DNA from: Gammaproteobacteria bacterium
GTDB taxonomy: Bacteria > Pseudomonadota > Gammaproteobacteria > Chromatiales > Chromatiaceae
Length of the DNA: 6,288 nt
Direction of reading: 5' to 3'
Assembly: GCA_030620735.1 (NCBI GenBank)
Contig: JAUXDV010000115.1
Span: 1-6,288, forward strand
The number at the start of each line of letters is the position of its first letter. The stretch's first letter is position 1. The position numbers were made by a program, and so were the translations under genes. A model generated the notes under the pieces. That model did not search any database. It had not been told where the DNA came from and worked only from the letters and a program-made list of their open reading frames with translations. Below, piece by piece: positions 1 to 5,725 of this stretch.

Positions 1-951
1 ATGTCGGACTTGGTCTCCTCCAGCGCCTTGGAACTTTCGCTGCGCTTCTGCATCTCCAGCTCATACAGCTTGGCCTTCAGCTGCTTCATCGCCTGGTCCT
101 TGTTCTTGTGCTGTGATCGGCCACTCTGGCACTGCACCACAACGCCGGTGGGGTTATGCGTAATGCGCACCGCCGATTCCGTCTTGTTGACGTGCTGCCC
201 GCCGGCGCCGGATGCCCGATAGACATCGATGCGCAAATCGGCGGGATTGATCTCGATCTCGATGGTGTCATCGATCTCCGGAGAGACGAACACCGCAGAA
301 AAGGAGGTATGGCGGCGGTTGCCCGAATCAAATGGAGACTTGCGCACCAGACGGTGCACACCGATCTCTGTGCGCAGCCAGCCGAAAGCGTAGTCACCTT
401 GAATATGCACCGTGGCGGACTTGATGCCGGCGACATCACCGGCGCTGACTTCCATCAGTTCGCTCTTGAAACCATGAGAGTCGCTCCAGCGCAAATACAT
501 ACGCAGCAGCATCTCGGCCCAGTCCTGCGCTTCGGTGCCACCGGAACCCGCCTGAATATCGAGATAGGCGCTGTTGGCATCGAGCTCGCCGGAGAACATG
601 CGCTGGAATTCAAGCTCCTCCACCTTTTTCTCGCAGCCATCAACATCATCTGCGACCGAGTCGACTGTATCAGAGTCACCCTCCTCCACCGCCATCTCGA
701 TCAGTTCGCCGGCATCGCCAAGAACCTCGGCGATGTGATCGATTCCGCCGACAATCGCCTCCAGCCTGGAGCGCTCCTGACCTAACGCCTGGGCGCGTTC
801 GGGTTCATTCCATACATCCGGCTGCTCAAGCTCCCGCTGCACCTCGTCCAACTGCTCCTTTTTGCCGGCATAGTCAAAGATACCCCCTGAGGGATTGCAT
901 ACGCCCCCTGAGATCGGCAATTTTATTCGTAATAGGATTAATCTCTTGCAT
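1..951 (-). CDS. prfB: Peptide chain release factor 2 (RF2), 3' end cut off, programmed +1 frameshift
   Basis: Class I release factor that reads UAA and UGA stop codons and triggers peptide release on the ribosome. Translation starts at the ATG at 951-949 with MQEINP, close to the E. coli RF2 start, preceded by AGGA at 961-958 with a 6-nt spacer. After 25 codons the frame meets TGA at 876-874. Reading continues by a +1 shift on CTT into GAC at 875-873. With the shift included, the stop-recognition SPF motif is at residues 205-207 and the catalytic GGQ at 250-252 (DNA 203-195), the E. coli numbering. Residue 246 is Ala, not the Thr of E. coli K-12. An N-terminal helical domain rich in Glu precedes these motifs. 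About 316 residues are present; the E. coli protein has 365, so roughly 49 C-terminal residues lie beyond the left edge. The gene diverges from pgm. A simple gene caller would split it or miss its N-terminus. Confidence 0.97.
873..891 (-). promoter_or_regulatory. prfB: prfB programmed +1 ribosomal frameshift site
   Basis: On the minus strand an internal Shine-Dalgarno-like AGGGGG (888-883) is followed by TAT, the slippery codon CTT (879-877), then an in-frame TGA (876-874) with C as the next base. This matches the well-studied E. coli element in sequence and spacing. When RF2 is scarce, termination at TGA is slow and the ribosome slips +1 to make full-length RF2, so the factor controls its own synthesis. 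The mechanism is established for the family; its action here is inferred from the identical site and the intact downstream frame. Confidence 0.96.
883..912 (-). repeat. Direct repeat CTCAGGGGG inside the prfB leader codons
   Basis: The nonamer CTCAGGGGG occurs at 912-904 and again at 891-883, exactly 21 nt (7 codons) apart and in the same reading frame, each encoding Leu-Arg-Gly. The second copy is the frameshift-stimulating element. The first is an extra anti-Shine-Dalgarno match that I do not recall from E. coli prfB. It is followed after CGT by an ATG at 900-898, but only 3 nt away, which is too close for normal initiation. Confidence 0.85.
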
Positions 952-976
952 TTTTCTTCCTGTTTTCACTTTATTA

Positions 977-1008
977 ATAATATTTTTTCAATCACTTGCA
1001 GCAGTCAA
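977..1008 (-). promoter_or_regulatory. Candidate prfB promoter
   Basis: On the minus strand TTGACT (1008-1003) matches the -35 consensus at 5 of 6 positions. The best -10 at normal spacing is AATATT (984-979), 4 of 6, after an 18-nt spacer. TATTAT at 982-977 is a better hexamer, but its 20-nt spacer is too long. Either would give a short leader before the start codon at 951. The region is AT-rich, which fits, but the match is weak. Confidence 0.3.
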
Positions 1009-1020
1009 ATATTGACAGTA

Positions 1021-1048
1021 TTGATACCATTGTTGCCTGAAATAGACT
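1021..1048 (+). promoter_or_regulatory. Weak candidate promoter for pgm
   Basis: TTGATA (1021-1026, 5 of 6 to the -35 consensus) and TAGACT (1043-1048, 4 of 6 to the -10 consensus) are separated by 16 nt. It would give a leader of about 280 nt before pgm, which is long. TATAGT at 1250-1255 is a good -10 hexamer closer to the gene, but no -35 lies at normal distance from it. This is a guess by consensus only. Confidence 0.15.
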
Positions 1049-1333
1049 AAAAGACTGCTCATAGTGATACAAAATTAAGACAGAAATGATACCAAAAAGC
1101 CGCAGAAGAAGCTCGGCAAACGGCAGGGATTCCATTCTCCCGTAAAAATTCACAGAATTGATCCAGCAGCAGTTGGTAAGTTAAGAGAGATATTCGGGCA
1201 TATTATCTCCACATAACAATTTTGATAAACAAGGCGCACTTCCAGCTTTTATAGTCACCTCTACGATTATCGCTGACAACAGCGGAGCGATGTGGTGAAA
1301 TACGGCATCCACAGAGACTATCGGGAAAATATC

Positions 1334-2962
1334 ATGAGCCGTATTGCTACAACCCCCTTCGATGACCAGAGACCCGGAACCTCGGGGCTGAGAAAAAAAG
1401 TCGCTATATTCCAGCAGCCGCACTATCTCGAGAATTTCGTTCAATCGGTATTTGATGTTATTCCTGCTCTCAAGGGAGGCGCTCTGGTACTGGGAGGCGA
1501 CGGCCGCTTTTATAATCGAGAAGCCATTCAGACCATCCTCAAGATGGCTGCTGCTAACGGGATAGCCGAAGTTCTGGTCGGCCAGCACGGCATCCTCTCG
1601 ACACCGGCCGTCTCTCACCTGATTCGCAAGTACAAGGCGCAGGGTGGCATCATCCTCTCAGCCAGCCACAACCCCGGCGGACCGGATGGCGACTTCGGCA
1701 TCAAGTTCAATACCAACAACGGCGGCCCGGCTCCGGAATCCATCACTGAAGCCATCTTTGAGAGAAGCCGGGTGATTGATGAATACCAACTCCTGAGCAA
1801 TGAGGATATCGATCTCGATGTTGCAGGCAAACTGCAGATTGGCGACATGCATGTCTCGGTGATCGACTCCATCGGTGATTATGCCGAGTTGATGCAGTCA
1901 ATCTTCGATTTCGACGCCATCCGCGCACTGCTGGCGCAACCCGATTTCACGATGGCGTTCGATGCCATGCATGCCGTAACCGGCCCCTATGCAAAACGCA
2001 TCTTTGGAGAGATGCTGTTTGCGGGAGATAGTGCTGTCATCAACGGCATACCACTGCCCGATTTCGGCGGCGGGCATCCCGACCCGAATCTTGCGCATGC
2101 TCCGGAGCTTGTCGCCATGACACTGGGCGATGACGGCGTTGATTTTGCCGCCGCCTCCGACGGCGACGGCGACCGCAACATGATCCTGGGGAAAAATATC
2201 TTCGTCACCCCCAGCGACAGCCTGGCGATCATGGCTGCCAATGCAACTCTGATTCCAGGCTACAGCAAAGGCATCTCGGGTATCGCCCGCTCCATGCCGA
2301 CCAGTCAGGCTGCCGACCGTGTCGCTGAAAAACTGGGACTCAACAATTATGAAACCCCGACAGGCTGGAAATTTTTCGGCAATCTGCTGGATGCCGGAAA
2401 GGTGACGTTTTGCGGTGAAGAGAGTTTCGGCACCAGCTCGGATCATGTGCGTGAAAAAGATGGATTGTGGGCGGTGCTTTTCTGGCTCAACCTGCTGGCT
2501 GTGAGAAAGCAGTCAGTCAAGGAGATCGTCGAGCAGCACTGGCGCGAGTATGGACGCAACTACTACACACGCTACGATTACGAGGCTGTCGACAGTGCCG
2601 CAGCAAACCAGCTGATGGAGAATCTACGCGGGCAGCTTGCGTCGCTGGTCAACACCACGTTAGACGGACGCCAGGTTAGTCTTGCCGATGACTTCAGCTA
2701 TACCGACCCGGTTGATGGCAGCGTCTCGAATCAGCAGGGTATCCGTATTCTGTTTGAAGATGGCTCAAGAGTCGTCTATCGCCTCTCGGGCACAGGAACG
2801 GAAGGTGCAACACTGCGTGTCTATCTTGAGTATTTCGAACCCGATGTCGGCAAGCAGCTGCTGGATACCGCCGAGGTGATGCAGCCATTTGTCGACATAG
2901 CAACTTCGCTGGCAAAGATTGAAGAACTCACCGGGCGTAGCGAGCCGACAGTAATTACTTGA
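1334..2962 (+). CDS. pgm: Phosphoglucomutase, alpha-D-glucose phosphate-specific
   Basis: Cytosolic enzyme that interconverts glucose-1-phosphate and glucose-6-phosphate through a phosphoserine intermediate, feeding glycogen, nucleotide-sugar and envelope synthesis or glucose breakdown. The 542-aa product is the usual length for this family. It opens with TTPFDDQRPGTSGLRKK, typical of the eukaryote-like PGM branch. The active-site loop SASHNPGG puts the phospho-accepting serine at residue 111. The metal loop DGDGDR is at 276-281, the sugar-binding GEESFG at 361-366 and the phosphate-binding RLSGTGTEGATLR at 483-495, so all four domains are intact. The ATG at 1334 fits the family N-terminus and has GGGA at 1323-1326, 7 nt upstream. 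An in-frame GTG at 1292 would add 14 residues unlike the family and is less likely. The gene stands alone, diverging from prfB and converging on mtnA. Confidence 0.96.
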   Translation: MSRIATTPFDDQRPGTSGLRKKVAIFQQPHYLENFVQSVFDVIPALKGGALVLGGDGRFYNREAIQTILKMAAANGIAEVLVGQHGILSTPAVSHLIRKYKAQGGIILSASHNPGGPDGDFGIKFNTNNGGPAPESITEAIFERSRVIDEYQLLSNEDIDLDVAGKLQIGDMHVSVIDSIGDYAELMQSIFDFDAIRALLAQPDFTMAFDAMHAVTGPYAKRIFGEMLFAGDSAVINGIPLPDFGGGHPDPNLAHAPELVAMTLGDDGVDFAAASDGDGDRNMILGKNIFVTPSDSLAIMAANATLIPGYSKGISGIARSMPTSQAADRVAEKLGLNNYETPTGWKFFGNLLDAGKVTFCGEESFGTSSDHVREKDGLWAVLFWLNLLAVRKQSVKEIVEQHWREYGRNYYTRYDYEAVDSAAANQLMENLRGQLASLVNTTLDGRQVSLADDFSYTDPVDGSVSNQQGIRILFEDGSRVVYRLSGTGTEGATLRVYLEYFEPDVGKQLLDTAEVMQPFVDIATSLAKIEELTGRSEPTVIT

Positions 2963-2968
2963 GGCAGG

Positions 2969-2996
2969 TATTAAGTTTTAGGTTTTAGGTTTTAAG
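2969..2996. repeat. 7-bp tandem repeat after pgm (TTTTAGG type)
   Basis: Four consecutive 7-bp units begin 6 bp after the pgm stop codon: TATTAAG, then TTTTAGG twice (2976-2989), then TTTTAAG (2990-2996). Heptameric short tandem repeats of similar composition are known in bacterial spacers. No function is evident and no hairpin with a T-tract follows. Confidence 0.75.
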
Positions 2997-3095
2997 TACG
3001 ATGCAATAGACGAAGTGCATGGAAACGAAGCGTCCTCTTACGAGCGCCATGGAAGGCTGGAATTCGGTAACATCTCAATAAGCCCGTGTGAATGC

Positions 3096-3113
3096 CGTCA
3101 TTGCGAGGGAGCC
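3096..3113. repeat. Fragment resembling a dispersed CGTCATTGCGAG element
   Basis: The stretch starting CGTCATTGCGAG (3096-3107) matches, from memory, one end of a short palindromic repeat dispersed in many environmental bacterial genomes. The complementary end CTCGCAATGACG is not found in the window, so this would be a truncated copy. Only a genome-wide search could confirm it. Confidence 0.35.
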
Positions 3114-3131
3114 TAATCATTTCATTTTCTG

Positions 3132-3161
3132 ATCTGTGTTTATCTGTGTGCATCTGTGGTT
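3132..3161. repeat. 10-bp tandem repeat (ATCTGTGTTT type) reaching the mtnA stop
   Basis: Three 10-bp units start at 3132, 3142 and 3152, all beginning ATCTGTG; the first is ATCTGTGTTT and the others differ in their last three bases. The last unit supplies two bases of the mtnA stop codon (TAA, complement of 3160-3162). Similar CACAGAT-rich repeats are, from memory, widespread in environmental genomes and often give spurious peptides in gene calls. Function unknown. Confidence 0.75.
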
Positions 3162-4224
3162 AATTTCTTTGCCCTGATTCTGACAACAGCTCCGCCATTT
3201 TTTCGCTGTTCGGAGCTTCAACCACACCTCGCTCGGTAACGATGGCATCGACCAGTTCGGCGGGGGTGACATCGAAGACGGGATTCCAGGCAGTGACACC
3301 CTCTGCCCCGACTCTGTGGCCACCGCAGCTGAGGACTTCTTCTGGATCGCGCTCCTCGACAGGAATGTCAGCGCCGCTGGCTGCATCGGGATCGATGGTC
3401 GAGATCGGCGCCGCCACCATGAATTTGACGCCATGATATCTGGCGGCAATTGCAAGCTGGTAGGTGCCAATCTTGTTGGCGACATCACCATTGGCTGCAA
3501 TGCGGTCGGAGCCGACGATGACCCAGCCGATATCGCCGCGCGCCATGGTGGCTGCTGCGGCAACATCGGCGATGACTGAAACGGGGATGTTATCCTGGTG
3601 AAGTTCCCACGCGGTAAGACGGGTTCCCTGCAGCCATGGACGGGTCTCGTCCGCATAGACATGCTTGATACTGCCCTGAGCAAAACCTGCACGAATCACT
3701 CCCAGCGCCGTGCCATAACCTCCTGTCGCCAGAGCGCCGGCGTTGCAGTGTGTAATCACGCATGTCGGTTGCTGGATCAGCGCCGCCCCCAGTTCGCCCA
3801 TGCGCCGGTTTGCAGCGATGTCCTGCTGATGGATTAGCTGTGCTTCCCGCAGCAAAACGGCAGCAGCATTGTCATCGGTAATCTCATTGGCCAACTGCTG
3901 CATACGTCTGAGCGCCCAGAAGAGATTGACTGCAGTCGGTCTTGCAGCAGCAAGCAGATCCACATCAGACTGCAGCGCCTCCCGCCACCGATCACTGTGC
4001 TGCATCACCGAGAGCACCACGCCATAGGCCGCCGTAATGCCGATAGCGGGAGCCCCGCGCACCACCATGTCACGGATGGCGTCTGCCGTCTGCTTTGCGT
4101 TCGTTAGGCGAATAAATTGCACGCCGGCAGGAAGTAGACGCTGATCGAGCAGGTAGAGAGCATCATCCTGCCACACGATGGCATCGTCGCCTGTGATTAT
4201 TTTATCGAGAAAAAGAGTCTCCAT
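3160..4224 (-). CDS. mtnA: S-methyl-5-thioribose-1-phosphate isomerase
   Basis: Converts 5-methylthioribose-1-phosphate to 5-methylthioribulose-1-phosphate, a step in recovery of the methylthio unit of S-adenosylmethionine. The protein belongs to the family related to eIF2B alpha, beta and delta subunits. The 354-aa product is full length. RGAPAIG is at residues 56-62. THCNAGALATGGYG carries Cys160, and GSDRIAANGDVANKIGTY carries Asp240; both match the catalytic pair and numbering of B. subtilis MtnA. The start is well set: AAGGA at 4236-4232 lies 7 nt before the ATG. The C-terminus ends in GQRN, and its stop codon runs into a 10-bp tandem repeat. The gene diverges from the MTA deaminase at 4247, and the two make one pathway unit. 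Their promoters must overlap the neighbouring coding sequences because the gap is only 22 bp. Confidence 0.96.
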   Translation of the reverse strand: METLFLDKIITGDDAIVWQDDALYLLDQRLLPAGVQFIRLTNAKQTADAIRDMVVRGAPAIGITAAYGVVLSVMQHSDRWREALQSDVDLLAAARPTAVNLFWALRRMQQLANEITDDNAAAVLLREAQLIHQQDIAANRRMGELGAALIQQPTCVITHCNAGALATGGYGTALGVIRAGFAQGSIKHVYADETRPWLQGTRLTAWELHQDNIPVSVIADVAAAATMARGDIGWVIVGSDRIAANGDVANKIGTYQLAIAARYHGVKFMVAAPISTIDPDAASGADIPVEERDPEEVLSCGGHRVGAEGVTAWNPVFDVTPAELVDAIVTERGVVEAPNSEKMAELLSESGQRN

Positions 4225-4246
4225 CTTGCTATCCTTTTAAATTAAT

Positions 4247-5620
4247 ATGACGCTATTGTGCCAAAACAACAAACAGATGACAGATAAAATTACAGACACA
4301 ATTTCAGATAACCATATTGATACGCTGATTAGTTGCGACTGGATCATTCCTGTTACAGCTGACGATCCTGTTCTCGAAGGGCATGTCATAGCGGTCCATC
4401 ACGGCAAAATTATCGACATACTACCGGCCGCAGATGCAATGCAAACCTATACGGCAACACATCTGCACGATCTGCATCATCATGCGCTGATTCCCGGCTT
4501 CATCAATGCACACACGCACAGCGCCATGAGCCTGTTTCGCGGCATGTCGGATGACCTGGCGTTGATGGAGTGGCTCAACAATCACATCTGGCCCGCAGAG
4601 GCAAAGTGGCTCAGTGAGGATTTCGTTGCTGACGGAAGCCGTCTGGCGATCGCCGAGATGATCAAGGGCGGTACGACCTGCTTCAATGACATGTACTTTT
4701 ATCCCGATGTGACAGCACGCATTGCCTGCGAGGCTGGCATTCGTGCGACAGTCGGACTGATCGTGTTTGACTTCCCTTCTGCATGGGGTGAAGGCCCGGA
4801 TGACTATTTTCAAAAAGGGCTGGCCGTTCACGATGAATATCTGAATCACCCGTTGATTCAGACAGCACTGGCTCCGCACGCTCCCTACACGGTTTCAGAT
4901 GCTCCGCTGTCACGCGTTCGCCTGCTTGCCGACGAACTGGATATCCCGGTGCATATTCACCTGCACGAAACCAATGACGAGATTCAGGGCAGCCTGCGTG
5001 ATCATGGCGAGCGGCCGATGGCGCGCCTGCAACGACTCGGTCTGTTGAATCCGCAACTGATCGCCGTGCACATGACACAGTTGACGGATGAAGAGATCGC
5101 ACTGGCTGCCGGGAGCGGTATCCATGTTGCTCACTCTCCGCAGTCGAATCTTAAACTCGCAAGCGGCTTCTGTCCCGTTGGGAAACTGCAGCGCGCCGGC
5201 GTAAATGTCTGCATAGGAACCGATGGCGCCGCGAGCAACAACGATCTCGACATGCTCGATGAAATGCGCACTGCGGCGACCCTGGCAAAGGCCGTGGACA
5301 ACAATGCACGCACCCTGCCTGCAGCGGCCGCTCTCAGAGCTGCGACGATCAACGGCGCAAAGGCGCTGGGTATCGATGACGTCACGGGATCCCTGGAGGT
5401 TGGAAAATCAGCCGACATGGTTGCCATCGATCTCGATAGCCTGCGCACACAGCCAGTGCATCATCCGCTCTCCCAGGTCGTCTATGCAGCATCAAACAGC
5501 CAGGTCTCGGACGTGTGGGTCAGTGGAAAGCAGCTGCTGTCCAATCGCAGGCTGCTGACTCTGGATGAGAACGCTATTCTTGAAAACAGCAGGGAGTGGC
5601 TTCAAAAGATTCAGGATTGA
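4247..5620 (+). CDS. mtaD: 5-Methylthioadenosine/S-adenosylhomocysteine deaminase
   Basis: Amidohydrolase of the TRZ/ATZ type that deaminates 5-methylthioadenosine, and often S-adenosylhomocysteine, to the inosine forms. Likely metal ligands are His89 and His91 (NAHTHS), His238 (HIHLHET) and Asp326 (GTDGAASNND). Glu241, His211 (APHAPYT) and His275 (AVHMTQ) match substrate-site and proton-transfer positions of the family. The C-terminal GSLEVGKSADMVAID strand region is typical. The length of 457 aa is slightly long. Two ATGs compete: 4247, and 4277 at residue 11, which gives a more family-like N-terminus. Neither has a clear Shine-Dalgarno sequence, so the true start is open. The divergent mtnA supports a role in methylthioadenosine salvage, with an unlinked MtnP-type phosphorylase needed between the two steps. 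Guanine deaminase or chlorohydrolase relatives share the fold, but these motifs and the neighbour favour the MTA/SAH branch. Confidence 0.9.
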   Translation: MTLLCQNNKQMTDKITDTISDNHIDTLISCDWIIPVTADDPVLEGHVIAVHHGKIIDILPAADAMQTYTATHLHDLHHHALIPGFINAHTHSAMSLFRGMSDDLALMEWLNNHIWPAEAKWLSEDFVADGSRLAIAEMIKGGTTCFNDMYFYPDVTARIACEAGIRATVGLIVFDFPSAWGEGPDDYFQKGLAVHDEYLNHPLIQTALAPHAPYTVSDAPLSRVRLLADELDIPVHIHLHETNDEIQGSLRDHGERPMARLQRLGLLNPQLIAVHMTQLTDEEIALAAGSGIHVAHSPQSNLKLASGFCPVGKLQRAGVNVCIGTDGAASNNDLDMLDEMRTAATLAKAVDNNARTLPAAAALRAATINGAKALGIDDVTGSLEVGKSADMVAIDLDSLRTQPVHHPLSQVVYAASNSQVSDVWVSGKQLLSNRRLLTLDENAILENSREWLQKIQD

Positions 5621-5633
5621 GGGGAAAGGGGAA
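5620..5633. repeat. 7-bp repeat AGGGGAA, two copies, at the deaminase stop codon
   Basis: AGGGGAA occurs twice in tandem at 5620-5633; the first base is the last base of the mtaD TGA stop. The segment 5620-5630 (AGGGGAAAGGG) is exactly complementary to 5705-5715, so the two ends of this spacer form an 11-bp inverted repeat separated by 74 bp. Confidence 0.7.
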
Positions 5634-5643
5634 AAGAATGAGG

Positions 5644-5659
5644 TGTGATTTACATCACC
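5644..5659. promoter_or_regulatory. CRP-site-like palindrome between convergent genes
   Basis: TGTGA (5644-5648), six bases, then TCACC (5655-5659) matches the CRP consensus TGTGA-N6-TCACA at 9 of 10 positions. The core GTGAT-N4-ATCAC is a perfect palindrome. It lies downstream of both flanking genes, where an activator site makes little sense, so it may be chance or a short hairpin. No T-tract follows it. Confidence 0.2.
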
Positions 5660-5683
5660 CACCCCCCGGCTCTTGCGGCTTGC

Positions 5684-5725
5684 CCCTTGTCCCTTGTCAC
5701 TTATCCCTTTCCCCTTGACCCTTAA
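5684..5725. repeat. 7-bp tandem repeat (CCCTTGT type), six units
   Basis: Six consecutive 7-bp units fill 5684-5725. The first two are identical CCCTTGT; the other four begin CACTT, CCCTT, CCCTT and CCCTT with varied ends. The stop codon of the minus-strand gene (TAA, complement of 5722-5724) lies inside the last unit. Confidence 0.8.

Larger units (their letters stand above)
952..1333. other. Spacer between divergent prfB and pgm, no gene recognised
   Basis: This 382-bp stretch is AT-rich near prfB. It holds an inverted repeat GTCAA-N3-TTGAC at 1004-1016, three near-identical octamers TGATACCA, TGATACAA and TGATACCA starting at 1022, 1065 and 1087, and the weak promoter candidates listed separately. 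A 45-codon open stretch at 1079-1213 on the plus strand has no usual start codon and no recognisable product. I see no RNA gene, riboswitch or strong terminator. Confidence 0.6.

Noticed and set aside
156..785. Plus-strand 209-codon open frame opposite prfB
   Set aside because: It is antisense to the clearly conserved RF2 sequence with SPF and GGQ at the right positions.
1079..1216. A 45-codon open stretch on the plus strand before pgm, Lys-rich and ending at TAA 1214-1216
   Set aside because: It has no ATG, GTG or TTG start, no ribosome binding site and no recognisable similarity; it could be a decayed gene end but nothing supports that.
1292..1333. In-frame GTG start for pgm adding 14 residues
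   Set aside because: The added residues do not resemble the family N-terminus, and the ATG at 1334 has a plausible ribosome binding site.
1181..1618. Minus-strand open frame across the pgm start
   Set aside because: Most of it overlaps the conserved pgm coding sequence and its product looks like no known family; it is a shadow frame.
1898..2446. Long minus-strand open frame inside pgm
   Set aside because: It lies wholly inside the conserved PGM catalytic region and has no family-like motifs.
3015..3060. Possible terminator hairpin after pgm formed by CATGG and CCATG
   Set aside because: The stem is only five pairs with a long unpaired interior and no T-tract follows.
3117..3692. Minus-strand open frame ending in a CTQINTDQK-like peptide
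   Set aside because: It is out of frame with mtnA, and its tail is the translated 10-bp repeat, a known source of spurious peptides.
4236..4262. TGGCAC on the minus strand upstream of mtnA, suggesting a sigma-54 promoter
   Set aside because: The required GC element (TTGC type) is absent at the correct spacing.
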